A DNA stretch of 64,000 nt, from positions 6,245,661 to 6,309,660 of the forward strand of contig RSEF01000020.1 of assembly GCA_003993805.1 (NCBI GenBank), given 5' to 3'. Made by a program: the position numbers and the translations under genes. Each line of letters starts with the position of its first letter. Within the stretch, counting starts at the first letter, position 1. Of this stretch, positions 50,020-64,000 are shown in pieces. The stretch is from Himantopus leucocephalus. Lineage: Eukaryota; Chordata; Aves; Charadriiformes; Recurvirostridae. The notes under the pieces are model-generated. The model made no database searches and was not told where the DNA came from. It saw nothing but the letters and a program-made list of their open reading frames with translations.

Positions 50020-53000
50020 GAAGTGCTTTACCTGCGGCGCCGCGCACCTCCGTGTGCAGGGCTGAGGAGCGTCACTGGGTTTGTACCTCGTATGCCACAT
50101 ATTTGTGCTAAATTTGTCATCAGGGCTTTCTGTACATTGTAACCGTGGGTCAGCCTCATCTTGAGTTTCAGAGGGATAACTTCCACGAGTCATAACGAGA
50201 TTCACACATTGACGTGGAGCTCAGTAGCCGTTTACCTTAACCCAAGTCATTGCGTGACTCTGACCTCTTCTCAAAACTTAGCAATTTACCTGGGCCCCAA
50301 AATGATCTTTAATAAAGAGGCTATTGAGAGAGAAAAGTACCTGTAGCAACATGAAATGTATGCACCACTAAGAGTAGCCGCTTGGTGTCACTCTGTTCCA
50401 TAGTTAATACTGAATGAAGTTAAGGAAATATTGAAATTGTTTATTTGGTCCGTGTCTCCTTGTGGAAGCATTACTGTAAACAATTGGGTGGGAGCAGAGC
50501 TGTTCATGTAATGAAAAAAAAGTCTTCCTCTTTGAAATGAACTGTTTTCTGTAATGATAATTATATCAATATTCTGTATTACTCATTGCAGTGCCTCTGA
50601 TTCTCCAAGTACAAGGCTGAAATTGAGAATCTGAGTAGATGTGGCATCTAAAATGTGGGCAGATGTACTTGTGGAAGGCTGAAGCACTGGTGCGTGTTAT
50701 AACTACTCATTTCTCTGCTCCAAAACAAGTAGTAGAGCAATGGCGGTCTTGTGTGTGGAAACTGTGACCATCGCACTTAATTTTATGAAAAATATAAAAT
50801 TTAGCACAAAATTATTGTTGCAGCAATGCTATAGGGTCTCGTGCGTAGATGGTCTCATGCATAGACTGTGCTTTTCTGAATTAGGCTCTGCATGAAAGCA
50901 GGATGAAAAGACCATCCTTGACCCATTTAATCAAGTAATAATTAAAGTTCTGTTTTATTTTCCTTCAGTATAAGGTCTTAAAACTGTTAGTGTATTTTTG
51001 CAAACTTTGCTGTAATGTCAGTGGAGGGTTATTAAGGGTTGAATCATTTAACTTTTTACACTGTTCCTTTGCATTCCTCCTTGTGAAGATGCACTTTTCC
51101 ACCAGCAGAATATTTCAGTCTAAAATGCTTCTGCAGGGAAAATTGACCCTTGCATAACTTGGCTTGTTTTAAAAGATTTTTTTCAGTGACTTCTGAACTA
51201 TTTTCTTCTTGACAGGAAGCAGTACATTTTTTTTTAAAAATCTTATACCACAATCTAGTGATGATTGGGATAGAATAGGCAATAGAATGTCTGGATTGGA
51301 ATTTTCATGAGAAGGTCTGTTTTCATGACATTTCCAGTCCTGGCTTGCAATGCAATGAGGGTAAATTAATCTCTGGATTTATAATTCCGTTGAAGCCAAA
51401 GCGGGCAATACCTGTTTACCCTAATGCTCAATGGGACTTGACAGGCTCTATGCTTTTGAATGCCTGATCCAATAGAATTTAAGGTCTTTAAATATATTCC
51501 AGTCAAGAATATGGGCTGAAATTTGGATCATAGAGACCTGTGCCCTACAAATGTGTGCAACCATTTAATAGCTATTTAGTCCTCAAATTGCACTCTCCAC
51601 ACAGATCCAGAGCAGCAAAACATTTCCTAACAGCCTATATGAAATTTACGATCTACCTTACAAAATACTAAAAAGTTGCAAAATCTGCAAAGCATTGCAG
51701 GAAAAAAAAACCCAGAGGAGATTAAAGGCATTACTTAGATCTTTATAATCTTAGATCCTTATAATAATGGAGGATTAGGTATCTGAAAACGTTTTGTGAT
51801 CTCAGGACACAACCCTTTTGCACTTTAGAGAGGTTGGAATAATTCCAACCTGTGTAACTTGAGGCACATGGCTTTTCCATCTCAATATACCTCAATTCAG
51901 AGGTTTTAGTTGGTAAATCGTCCATTAGAACCTGGCACTTGAAAAGAAAATGAGAATCCAAAAGAAAGGGTTGGATCTTGTTACTTATTCCACTTCATTA
52001 AAAAGGAAGGTGCTTGTCCAAACTTAAGCACACATTTCATATCCTCTCTTCATTCTCCATAGTTCAAAGCAACTTGATGAAGAAAGATGCAAATATGCAA
52101 AATCTGTTATATGGAGTGGCAAGATGGGTGACTTTTCATGACGCAGTTGCTATGTTAGCTGTCAGGCTTACTCTTTAGCTATCAGGAAACAGAAGTCCTC
52201 CTCTGGGACTGGATAACCAGAATGCTGTTAGCAGGACTGGGATACCAAAAACTCTGCTTACTGCCTCTGTTAAAAGAGAGCAAGAATAACTTTTTTTTTT
52301 GTAAAGTGCATCAGTTTACACTAAACTAGCCTTAAGAAATAATCTGTCGGAATTCTGTGTGAAAAGGAAAGAAGGGATATCTACCTATTATCTGTACATT
52401 GAAGTTTCAGCCATCAGTGATGGTGTGACAAAACGTGCCTATGGGGGAAGTGTACAATGTATGTGCGTGCATGTGCACCTTTTGCTGCTTCTGATATTTT
52501 TAGCCTTCGTGGGTTTTGCAGAATGTATTTAAGGTTACTGTCATGCTGTGACAGAAGCAGCTAGAGGTAATTTGTAAGGAAGTCATACCTGCTAAAGACT
52601 ATCTTACCATTGGATGGCACTGTAGTCCTTACTGCTCATTGTAATCACAGCCCTGAATAATTTTACTCCTCAAAAGAATTTTAGGTCAAGCGGCAACTAA
52701 TAGGGAAATAGTTACTGAAAAGATTTTTTTATGGCTAGCGTGATGTTAATAAAATAAAATTACACTTGCAGAGCTGGCTTTAGTTTTGCAGCATTAGATT
52801 TTAGGAAGTCTGTGTTGAAATCTTGCCAGGTTGCTTAGTTTTCTAAATAAAGATTTCAAAATGCAGTTGATTCTGTCATATGGGACTCAGATACTGTGTG
52901 CTTTCTGCTGCCATAAAAGTTATTAGGGGTATGTTTTGTGATTACAGGGTATTTTACCCCATGGCTTTCACTCACTGTTTTATGCTTTATGCAATGTTTT

Positions 53001-54015
53001 ATATTAATGAGAGAATGATTTCAGCAATGCTTTCTTTAAATAATTCTTTTTCCTTACAGCAGATTCAGCATATCTGAGTTTGGAATTGCCTTCACCTGTG
53101 TATCCTAGGGCTACAGAATTGGTGAGTGCTAAGTTGGCAGACCTGTAGTCTTGCAAGCATTTTTTACTTCAAGTTGAAGACACAAGTGTTCAAGGGAATG
53201 TCTGCAGTTCCTTCAAAGTTGTGGCTGCTGTTTTTACATATGCAAGGGAGCATTAGCTTAAATTTGAGTTACTGATACACTGTTAGTTTGATATTGCCAC
53301 CGTTGTGTCATTGGTATCACCATGACCATAGCATGGCATTCAGTGCAAGCAAGCCAGTTGCAAATTTACCTAAGTTTCACATAGGGTGTTTGCAGTTTGT
53401 TCTGGGTTTCTTGCTGCCAGTACACTTAGTCTGAAGCTAAGTGAATTATATACATGAACTGCTGACTAGACTTGAGGCTGTGTATCCAAAGGCACATTGC
53501 TGCTGTTTGGCAGCAATATTGACCTGGCCTCACCTCCTTTGCCACCTGCTGCTGGTTTCTGTGGTATACCACCCCTTCAATTGTGCCAGCCCAACTATTT
53601 ATGCAGCTGCACTTGGAAAGGGAGCTGGGAACATATCTACTTTCAAAAAAAACCCCTAGATTTGCTTCTGGGTTAATTTTAAGCAAGATCAGTTCTCCAG
53701 TGTAGTGAACCACATGGCTACATAAACAATTTTTCTAGAACAACAGAATACCTTGATGCTGTGGCAGGAAGATTACAGAAGACAAATATCAATACCATAG
53801 CCAGTATTGCCACTGAAGACTTCATCTTGAGACACACACAACTAAACCTACAATTTCAGTGATTCACAGTAAACTCTGTTTTAAATAAAGATAAGATCAT
53901 ATTTTAAATTATTCTGTTCGGACCTACTTCCATATGCCATCTCCTGGTGGCACAGAGACTCAGCATGGGCCCTGACAAGTTCTGAGCATGACTCAATGTT
54001 GAGCTTAATATTTAT

Positions 54016-54051
54016 GAAAAAAAAACCAAAGCAAAACAAAAAACCCCAAAC
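54016..54051. repeat. A/C-rich low-complexity tract
   Basis: A-runs with CC and CCCC units, similar to the tracts in PTPN1 intron 1 but in intergenic DNA. Confidence 0.7.
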
Positions 54052-54796
54052 ATACATGAGATCACTGTAGTGACAGAAAATGCCTTATGTGGAAAGAGTG
54101 CCCTGAAATTCTTTTTACCTAGGAGCAGAATGACAGCCTTCTAGTTTCATGTAAGCCTCTAAGTGGAAAAAATAGTGATAGGAAAAGAAGAGTAGATCAT
54201 TTTAACCACTATTTCATTGAAACAAGTGTGACTATTTTCATACTGTCCTCTAAAGACCAGTTATTTCTGGAGGCGTATCTTATTTCTTTTGTAGTATGAG
54301 TTTTATCACTCTTAATTTATTTCCAATAAAGAAGAGGAGCTCAGATCAACTCCTTTTCACTTAGTCCAAGAAGGGCTCAATAAAAGTGCTTGAGAAACTA
54401 ACACCACATTTGGGATGACAGTAGGTAGATTTACACGTTGTATTTTCCAAGCCCTGTATATAAACAAGTGTATCTCAGCTGAAACATTTTTTCCAAGTCA
54501 GATATAGTAAAAATTTAAAATCTGGCCTAGTTTGATAAGCGGACAAGCCAGAAAAATACTGCTGCAGGGGAAAGAAACCTCAGTGCATGGTTGGCCTTGG
54601 TGAATACCTGCCAGGAGAAAAGGGACCTATGAAACTTTCTTCCTAACGTGTTATCTGAATCTTATCTGCTCAAACACTTCAGAGTTCAGGAAGAGCAGCC
54701 AAAGTCAATTTTTGCTTAGAGTGTTTAAAACCAAAAATAAACAGAAGGGAGAAGTTGTGCGTGTGCAGGAGGAGGTGTTGGGGTGGAGAATGGACA

Positions 54797-54817
54797 GGGT
54801 GGTGGGATTGGGGAGGG
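54797..54817 (+). other. G-quadruplex-prone motif
   Basis: Plus-strand GGG, 4-base loop, GGG, 3-base loop, GGGG, A, GGG. Intergenic. Confidence 0.6.
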
Positions 54818-57800
54818 AATGTTTTAACCTACATTGACTCTTCTGAAATCCTCTTGGAAGTATACACTGTTTTCTCAAATGACAATGAAATTGCACAATA
54901 CATAATTGTGGTGGTGGAGAGCTGCAGGCGTGTATCCAGGGGCCAGTATTCTATCTGACCTCAACAGGTAGATGAAACAATAGTTGGTATAAATTAGAGA
55001 ACAGCTTTGTCATTACTATATGTTAGTTATCTGATTCTGCAAAGCCTGAAAAATGCCTTCTGAAATGTATAAAACAGAAACTGAATTTTCAGGTCTTTGT
55101 CTGTTAATATTTTGAAATATTAAACAAAACAAACAAAAAAAAGAAAAACTTTGCTGACTTTGCAGTACTCCAAAGTACCTGAAATCCTGTGAACCCTCAC
55201 TGTTATGCTGGTCCAGACACAACAAAATCCTTAGTATTTCAGGAAGATTTTGTGAACTTCCCCCCATCTTGCTGTCTGAGAAGAGGTACCTTGATGTTGC
55301 TTTCATCCAGATCCGTCTGATAATTGAGAGATTAGTTATCTGCTTTGTGTCTCCACCTTCCCCACCTGAATCAAGTATTCTTAGCCCAACCATCAAGCTA
55401 ACTTAACCCTGTATTTAAATGGCAATTATAGTATTTAATCTGTGAAATTCTCTTTCAGTGTATTAATACCTTATTTATTGAATGTAATGGCTTATAAAAG
55501 CCATTACCACCATCTTTCAGAATTGCTCTGTTCCAAAGGAAGCTCCAAGAATGATTGTGCCTTGAGATGTAATTCCTCCCAACTATAATATTGGTGCAGA
55601 GTATAAATTGTTTGGCACCATATTTTATGATGCAGCCCTGTCCCTTTTGTTATGTGTAATCTGCTCTGTGATGTAAAAAAAAGGGCAAGGTGCCAAGTGC
55701 CTGTTTTATTACTTCTTCCCTGTTGTGTGAATTGTACAGGATAGCATAGAGAAATGCATTTTCTTGAACAAATTTTCAATGGATTGAGCAGGGATTCAAG
55801 AACGAATTCTAATCTGGTATTTGAATTTTATTTCAAGTATATAAAAGAGAGAAACTGAAGCACTGTTACAAAATTAAAACACTGCTATACGTTCTGCCTA
55901 TGGTCTGTCTAGCAGCAGACAGATCTGCTTCCATTCTTATTTAGGAGTGTAAATAATCCATATGTCACTTTTATGGCAGAATTATGACAGTGTCTTGCCC
56001 ATGTTCTGCTTCTTCACGTATCCTATGAAAACTAGGGTTGGGGCAAAACTTGCAGCTTGTGAATTTTCCAGTATATTCTATACAAACTGAGTACCCACAG
56101 TTTGGCTTTATATTGCATGGAAGAGGAATAGTATTAAAGCTTGGCTGGAACAGATCTTGAGAGGTAAAATTAGCGATCAGCTACCAGGGATATTTCTGCT
56201 AAATATTTGTCTATGAGATTCTCAAGCTGAGCTCTACAGAATACATTGGAAGCAGAAGGGAGGATAATATATTGCCAGAGCTGCTGGAAACAGAGTGCAG
56301 GATTTATCAAGGAGTTTGAGATAAAGGTAGGGCTAATCAATGAATTTCCACTCTTTTGCCTCTCATTACCTTCTCCCAGACACATCTTCCATTCTTGTCT
56401 CAGCACCTTAAAGCATTGATCTTACATGATAGTATCTATGGAGGTCTCCTGTTCTCCCCAATAACGTGAGCACCACTGAGAAATGAGTTGGGGAGAATAC
56501 TAAGGGCACAAAATGTGTTGGAGCGGGGAGTAAAAAGCATTCAGATGAACCTAAGTAGACCTAAGTGGATGAAGATTTTCTAATATTCTCAGAAATTCTA
56601 TTCAAGTGCTTCAGTAGCTTCATTATTAGATATTATCTCCTAGTGACAAACCTACGTCTTTATTTCTAGTTCTGCTTGTAGCTCTGTTCTTGAAGAAGAT
56701 ATCTTCAAATGAGGTTTTTTCCAATGCTAAAAAGAGTGGAAGGATTAGCCTGTATAACTTGAAGGATCATGTATTTTTATATACCAGTAATGATAAGTGA
56801 TATTCCAAAATTATTTTCATATGCTGTTTTTAAATTGTAAACATTTTGGAGTGGATACTTTGGGCATCCAGATGCACATGTAAAATGTCCATGAAACTGA
56901 TTTGCAAACACATTAGGATGCTGCATGTTACTGTATTACCTGTCATGTGCACATATGGACATTACCAAGTACCTGCTGTGGATGTGGAATGTGAGCACAG
57001 TTGTGCCAGCTGCATGTGTAGTCAGAATAATGAAAGAACAGTTTTATATGCATTTTGAAATTACGTTTGTGTGTTTAGGTTCTTTCTCTGTTACTTTGTC
57101 TGTCTATGGCATCAGGCAGCGAGCATACCACATATGAATCATTTTTGAGTGCTCTTGCTAAAGGATTAAATCACAAACTCTCCATATTTATAAAGAAAGC
57201 CCTTCCAGCAGGAATGAATCTCTCTTTTGTAACTGATAAAATAGGAGGAAATTTAACCAAACCAATTTATTCTGATTCCTATTAAAAATATTGTCTGTGA
57301 AAACATAAAAGCACTTACCAAATGTCAACATATCACTCCTATCTGCATGTAGATCAATATGAATGGGTCACAGTAACCTCTCAGAGAGCAGGTCTGCACG
57401 ACAACCAAAACTAATATGTATTTAAGGTTCTTAAAAAAACCACAAACCACCTTTATCCATGGAGTGTCTGTTCCCAAAAGGATAATTTATATCAGATAGA
57501 TCTGAATGATCTTGTATTAAGATGGCTCCTTTTAACTTTGCATTGTAACAGAAGTAAAACTTTCATCAATATAAACAGGCATATTTAATCTAGAAGTATA
57601 TATTCTGCATTCCTTGTTTCACTTTCCATCTTTGTCAAATGACTATTTTATTATGGTACTTCTAAACATTTTTAACAAGCACAAGTGTAGGAAAAGTTCT
57701 CAAATTGCATGTGTAATTATCACCACTGTATGCAGTAAGTTGTACACATCTCTAGCTTGGGATAGCATTTTCAAAACCTATTAACTAAGAATTTTAAAAG

Positions 57801-60800
57801 ACACTTCAGTACCAGGTGCTGATGTGAATGGTAGAGGTGCCAGACTGACACAGGAACATGGTGCAGCACACTTCTGCAGATGTGTTATTTGGCAGCTCTA
57901 AATAATGTAACTTAGGTGTAGCAAAACTCCAATAAGCCCTGCCTTTCTGCCCCATTTCTGATTGCTTCACATCTCTGCCATGATTCAGCAATACCGTTTC
58001 TGGTTGGGGTGATAGTGCTCTGTCACAAGTGCATAGTCTTAGAAGTGTATGTAGCCTTTGTGTGAAGTGAACATACCAGAAAGTTGTTTGGAAATCAGAG
58101 ATTCAGGCTCCTAAGTATTAATGCTTTTGAAAATCACAAGATAACTATGTAGAATGTCTTTGCAGATCTTGTGTGGTGTACTGCAAGTCTGAATCCGGCT
58201 GGGAACTAAATGGTAAAACAAGTAAAAAGACCTTAAAATAATGTCCAGTCTTGATGTCTTGGAAAGTATCCTTGTTATCTACATGCATAGTCCAGTAATA
58301 TTGATCAGATTCCATGTACCCTGTGATTTCTGTTTAGCACCCTTGTAGTGTAATCAGGGGCCAGAAGAACGTTGATGTACTGAATATAGCTTTAATTTTA
58401 AAATCTGAAATTAAATAACAAAATTAGAAGAAATATGAATACTTGGGATCTAAATTTAGCTCCTACTCTTTGGCATGTTAATTGAAAACTTAAATATGAA
58501 GAAGTCAAATATGAAGTACAATGCAAAGATTTGGGTTTTCTGGTTTTAAGTTCTTTCCTTCCAAAAGCTTTTTGTTTGCTACTAATTTCAATTTCATGTG
58601 CAAGGCCAGGTTCAGCAAAATATTTGACTGTATGATATATACTCAGACTTAATAATGTGACTAGCATGTTGGCAAAATAGGTCAAAATTCTGAAATATAA
58701 TTTGTCTATTTAAAATGTAATACGGACTACATACCCTAATTTTTTCCTCATCTGCCATCTTCTATTATATATTAAGATACTGTACAGTGCTGTTAAACAT
58801 CACAGCTAAATATAGTATTCAATAAATAAGAAACAAGATGGAAAGATTTATCTGTTGTCCTCCACTCAAAGGATCAAACAGTTAAAATTATAATCAGATT
58901 CCTCTGAGTCTGATCTTTTACGGATGATGAACACTAGCTCAGTAAAACCCAGAAGTAGATGGAACAAAAATCTGGCACAAATATAAATCCGAGTAGTTGT
59001 AAACAGTTCTTGTAAGTACTTCTTATCCAACAAACCTCAAATTCCTAAACGTTTGATAATGAACATTTCTCACGCTCTCTGTAGCATCTCCTTAGTTCAG
59101 GTGCTGTAAAGGCAAAGTATGTCACAGTTAAGATGTAGCCACATCACCCAGAGCAGTCAAGAATCACCATGTCTGATATGTTGTTGTCTGTGTGCTGAGC
59201 TGGAGTCACTGACCATGAAGTAATTTTTATCCTGTGTCAGTTCTGTAGTAAAACATGTTAGATTAAATCACTGTGAAGGTTAAAGGTAGGGCCTACTATT
59301 AAATTTTGGAGGTATAGTGTCTTGTCCTTTTTAGTTATCTTGATTGCGTTCTTGTAGATTGGAGTAGACCTTTAATAGGAAATTAAATGGCAGGACCCTT
59401 TAAGGGGGCTATAAAAGATGATGCATAGTGGCAGTCCACATGCACTTCTGAGCTACTTATGGTTACTTAAATGAAGGGAGAGAGTAGTCATCTGCATGCA
59501 GCTGCAAGGTTTATTTTATATTTGCAGTACTCTCAACAACTGAGACAGGAACTCCACAGGAGCACAGGTTATTATCCCTTTGAAATTTGAAATGCAAATT
59601 AAACAATCCAGGATTAACCAAAACTATGATAGTTTTAAAGTCTTAAAGTTTCTGGTATGTGTATACAGACATCATTTTTGCTACCTGCCATCTGGAAATC
59701 TCTGGTATCATTGCAGAGCTATGAGTGTCTGGTTTACATTTTGTGGGGTTTGTATATAGTATAGTATGTTTTGCAAGATGTTTGCTGGATCAATTCCAAT
59801 TCTTTCTCCAAAGCTTTACACATAGGGAGATTACTGGAAAAACTGATGTTGATCCTCTTGCTAACAGGGACAGTGATACAAACTCTCACCTCTGTGGTAG
59901 CTATCTCATGGGCTGCCTTCTAATGCTTAATATAGAAAGCAGTTGCCACTGAGGCCTGTCCTGTGCTGAGTTATAATCAATAAATCATTTGTTGTTGGTG
60001 GTTGTTCGTGTTAGATCTTATTTAAAGACTTCACTGTCTTAAGCTGCTATGCAGTGTTTGCTGGGTTTTCTTGTTGCATCTTCCATACTAACAGCTGTAA
60101 TGTTGTAATATACAACAATATTGGTTCACATCTGACAGGATAGAAAAAAAAAGGGGTTCATTGTGTCTTTTTCTCACTGGGTTTGTACACTTGTGTAACT
60201 GAATCAACTCCAGTAGTGTTACTCCTGATTTAAGTATGTAATAAGAGTTGGGCTATTAAAGAATAACAGCAAGAAAAGAAAACTTTTCCCCAAAGGAAGA
60301 GAATGAAAGGGTGAAGAAGGAAACAATGCTTAATTAGGTCCACTGAATGTGTACTTTGCTACAGAAATTTGGGCTCATGTGGATTGAATTATGCAAATAA
60401 GCTGGCCACAGGAAGAACCCAATGCCACTGTTGCGTGTTAGCTGGCCACTTGTTGATCAAAATAAAAAATTAAATCGTCCTTTGTCACCTGTAGGTCATG
60501 AGCATTTGATTGACATAGCACCTACGTCCAGCTGTTGTGCAAAGAATTAGTTTATTGACAAGTTGAAAATCAGATGATATAGTGCAGAAATGTTATTATC
60601 TATAAACTATGTTTTGACCAATTTCTAGAACTTCATTGATACAGGTTTAAATCTGGTGAAGATTTGGCTGTCAGTTCTGTAATATATGTGTGTGTGTATA
60701 AAATCTTGCAAATATATTTATTGCTTCCAGCGTGAAAGAAAATTGACAAATATCTAGAACAACTCATGAAACACTCTATCAATACAATAAGAAATTGTTT

Positions 60801-61878
60801 CTAAGGTACAAATATTCAGTATAAACACTTTATGAAGGTCTTTGTTCACATTATTGTTTATAAATATTCTCGCTTTTTTGATTACAGAGGTTTTTTAGTA
60901 CTTAATTAATTAACTAATAAAGGCAAATAGTTTGGGGTTTTTTTTTGATCAGTCTGTACTTTTACATAGAATCAAATAGCATTCATATTCCCCAATTGTA
61001 GGCACTTCTTACATTCCAAATACATACTCAGCTTTTAACTGTCTGTACAGTAAATAGAAAAGGATGGCGATTTAGAGCTAGGTGCATTGAATTGCGTTCC
61101 AAGGATACTGCCACTTTGTGTTGACAGTGGATTAAGTAAGGACAGCTAACATTTAGCTATCTAGTTGATTGTGTACAAGTCAATAGAATGAATTTCCACA
61201 TCTCTTCTTGATAATAAACTCAAAATTACTGATTCTTTGCTCCCATAACGTACTCCCATTTGTGGCAGTTTGCTGCTGATTCTGATGAAAATGAAACTGA
61301 GCTCTTATTATAGGTTAGGAGACTTACAGCAGTAATTCATTTGTTCTAATAAAACTGCCAAGAAATCCAGAAGGAAAGCAAAAAAACCAAATTCTTTTTG
61401 AAATGTCTTTGTATGACTGTGCATGGCTGTCAGAGTCAGCAAAATCAGGTCAAATATTCATTTTTTAAATAAAACTTTAGGGTAACTGTTTTACAGTTGG
61501 TTTCAGGGTCATTTTAGCTTTAGTTGTTGGTGGTTTTTTTTTACAAGGAACTTTTAAGATGGAATAAAGGGCATTATTTTTGCACCAGCAAAGCATTTTC
61601 AAATATCAGAACATCTTGTTTTATGAGGTGAAAAATCTCTCCTGCCAGAGCGTAGTTTTAAGTGCTGGAAAAGTCAGTATCTTCACAGAAAATCGGACTA
61701 TTTTTGAGCAAAGAAGCATGCAGATCTATGAAATACATTCCACCATGCAATATTTCAATGGATCACAAAAATCTGTGGTTTAAGGTTTTATTTTCCTTAC
61801 CTGAAATAGAAATATATAGCTAAGCTTGTAAGAGGAGTGATTGAGTACTGGTTGAGAATTTTTTAGCAAAACATTCTT

Positions 61879-61915
61879 TGTCTAAAAATGCTGTTCTCTG
61901 TCTAAAAATGCTGTT
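61879..61915. repeat. Two-copy tandem repeat, 20-bp period
   Basis: The 17-base unit tgtctaaaaatgctgtt occurs at 61879-61895 and 61899-61915 without mismatch. Confidence 0.85.
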
Positions 61916-64000
61916 TTGTTAGAAAGGAAAACACTTGTGGACATGTCATACTTTTTACGAAAAACTTCTGAGATCCAGAATGGAATTTCTAGTCCAAGTA
62001 AGAGAATGTGAGAGACGCTTCCATTTTGGAAAATCAAGAAGTCCAGTGGTTAGCGCTGTCACTCACAACAGGTGCTTTATCTTTTGTCTCCTATGTCTCA
62101 GAGAAGTGCCTTAAAGTAATGGCTGTTTGAAGTTTGGCTGTCGGTACATGGGTTATGTACTCATGTTCTCCTCTTGGAAAAAAATGTGGAAGGTCTTCAG
62201 TTTGTTCCAGTCTGGAATGCAGCTAAATGTTGATACTTCAGGATTTTTCTCAGATATTTTTTGCTGTCCAGCCATAAGTAGTTTAAATAGTAATTTAAAT
62301 ACAATGTCTTTTAGCCTTTGTATAATCTTACCATTCATCTTGGTTTCACTCTTCCTTCTTTGGGATGTGTACATATCATATTTGTCTTACATGTGTTACC
62401 CAGATGAACAATGCCATGGGATGCGTGACCCACCTAATGGCTTGAAATTCTGGCACTATATCATTGGTTACAATAGGTGGGGCTGTGTACACCCAAAACC
62501 AAAAAATGTGTGTTTGGACAATAAGATGATCGGGGCTTGTTTGTGTTTAGGTTTGCACATTCTGCACATAAGCCATTGATCCCAAGTAAATAACGAAGAA
62601 GAGAAAATCCATTAAATAAGTTATTCAAAATATCATAGAACTTGTCAAATTAATGATTTCACAAGCAGCGTCCAACCAATTGTTTTTGCAGTAGAGCAGT
62701 TTTTTAGGGATTAGAGAAAATCCAGACGGTTCTCAGGCAAAATCCAACTGAGGTGAGGTCAGAATTTTGTATTAGAGCTTAGAAGTCCAGAGGGTTGTGG
62801 AAAATGTTGAATTGAGTAAGTTTTGTGAATTATTAATTTTATTTTTTCACTCCTGTGAAGCAGCTCATATCCATGTAAAGCCAGGCATGGGAGAAGTACA
62901 TATATGTAAGGCTGAAGACAGTTACTATTGCCCAAACAATCGTAAATGCTCAATAATGATGCTTTGGTCAAATAGAAGTGGCTTAATGAGATATGAAGCT
63001 AGCATAGTATCTGTTACAAATTAAGAGATTAATCTGTGGCTACTTTGAAAATACAGTCTTTATTGCTCAAACTAAGAGCAGTCAATAAGAACAACTTATA
63101 AAGGGGATGGAAAAAGAATGTTATGATTATGGTTTAAATGCTATGAGATTAGAAACTTGTCTTTCACAACTACCTTTAATTTTATCTTTATGAAATAATG
63201 TAAAATTGATAAGAAATATTTTTTTCCATGTCAGGCAACGTGATCAGCTCTTTGGTAACGAGGGGCAGAACACCAAAGGTGCTAAGCAGTGTGATGCTTA
63301 ACAGTTGAGCAACTGGAAGAGTTAACCTGCAGGGTGATCCACAGTGTGGATATCTGTTTGCCTGGTCAGAGAAAGCTCAAATCTGGAACTCCAGAGTGCC
63401 TCTAGGGTAGTCTAATACATACTGAAACTTTCGTACATAAAGAGTGCCCAGGTGGGTTTGAGGGTCTTAAACTCAGACTAACATTTCTGAAGCCGGAATA
63501 AATTTCTCAGTGATAGTATGACTTGACAAAAATTCACTTTCATTAATCCATTTATAGATGTGGTTAGGTGTAGCTTATAGCTCACATCATAGAGACTGTC
63601 CCGTGACCAGACAGGATGGTGTTTTAGCAGTACTCAATTTATCAGTTGGCATAGTTAAATATGCCTATATTGCTACTGCTAATTAGCAGGTTACAGAAAT
63701 AATGAGAAAACGAAGATGTATGAGAGATTTATTAGACACTGGCACCCCAGTTGGAACTCTCCATGGAACAGATATCTGTACTTTGGGCAGGGCGTTTTTT
63801 TCCATGCAGAGTGGGTATGCTATTGTCCATGTTTGTCTAATTTCAGCCTAAGTAGTTCCAGATTTCAACAAAACATGATGTTTGTGAACTTTTTCCACTT
63901 CACATGTCTCTAATGACTGGGTATATTCAGCTGAACAGGGATTTGAACACTCCACTTACTACTGCTGTGAGTCTGATGGTCATGACCTAGGCCAAAAGAA

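Larger units (their letters stand above)
49919..50080. promoter_or_regulatory. CpG-rich islet with CRE and CTCF-like site, 4.4 kb upstream of PTPN1
   Basis: About 17 CpGs fall in 160 bases within AT-rich DNA. The islet contains a perfect cAMP-response palindrome TGACGTCA (49975-49982), a 12-base palindrome gatggcgccatc (50002-50013), and a minus-strand CTCF-like core (50006-50019). An ETS-like CCGGGAAGTG follows. It could be an enhancer, insulator or promoter of an unannotated transcript. Function is inferred only. Confidence 0.5.
50081..64000. other. Gene-poor intergenic DNA upstream of PTPN1
   Basis: About 14 kb of AT-rich DNA with no recognisable exon, RNA gene, CpG island or complete transposon. 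It includes an A/C tract (54016-54051), a G4-prone motif (54797-54817), a short TG microsatellite (about 60687-60699) and a small tandem duplication (61879-61915). The longest open frame (62127-62579, 150 codons from a TTG) shows no family resemblance. Confidence 0.6.

Noticed and set aside
53520..53555. CTCF-like stretch in intergenic DNA (gccacctgctgctgg)
   Set aside because: It matches the core only partly, with mismatches at both ends and no CpG-rich or regulatory context.
62127..62579. 150-codon open frame on the plus strand upstream of PTPN1
   Set aside because: It opens at TTG rather than ATG, resembles no family I know, has no splice or promoter context, and is a plausible chance frame in AT-rich DNA.
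46171..64000. Possible neighbouring gene or divergent lncRNA upstream of PTPN1
   Set aside because: No exon with a recognisable protein was found. Donor-like sequences near 46050 alone are not evidence of a transcript.

Overview
This is a vertebrate nuclear window, almost certainly from a bird and probably a neoavian one. It is dominated by one complete gene on the minus strand: PTPN1, which encodes the ER-anchored tyrosine phosphatase PTP1B. The avian assignment rests on three things: the bird-like PTPN1 protein (C-terminus VCFH), a CR1 LINE 3' tail, and an LTR fragment of a type I recognise from bird genomes. All nine coding exons were read directly. Every intron has GT-AG ends. The spliced frame is open for 435 codons plus stop (1,308 nt), the same length as human PTP1B, and the catalytic residues fall at their standard numbers (Y46, D181, C215, R221, Q262).

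Layout from left to right, which is 3' to 5' for the gene: downstream flank (1-344); a long AT-rich 3' UTR (about 345-3756) with several possible poly(A) signals, a GC-rich islet and a C-rich, G4-prone run; exons 9 to 2 (3757-16857) separated by introns of 0.6-2.8 kb; intron 1 of 28.7 kb (16858-45537), which contains no recognisable gene; exon 1 (45538-45600) inside a CpG island (about 44985-46170) that must hold the TATA-less promoter; then about 18 kb of upstream intergenic DNA with no recognisable gene.

The upstream intergenic DNA contains an antisense endogenous-retrovirus LTR fragment cut by a 100-N assembly gap, with a CR1 tail just beyond the gap. It also has two local duplications, each interrupted by a single N and probably unmerged contig ends, and a compact CpG-rich islet at about 49.92-50.08 kb with a perfect CRE and a near-consensus CTCF core. 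Several single Ns sit at A-runs and mark sequencing or assembly weak points.

I found no previously undescribed biological system. The observations most worth checking are the CRE/CTCF islet upstream of PTPN1, the C-terminal coding choice that reads through a possible splice donor, the in-frame upstream ATG, and the assembly-suspect duplications. Most open reading frames in the window are chance or CpG-island frames and are not annotated.
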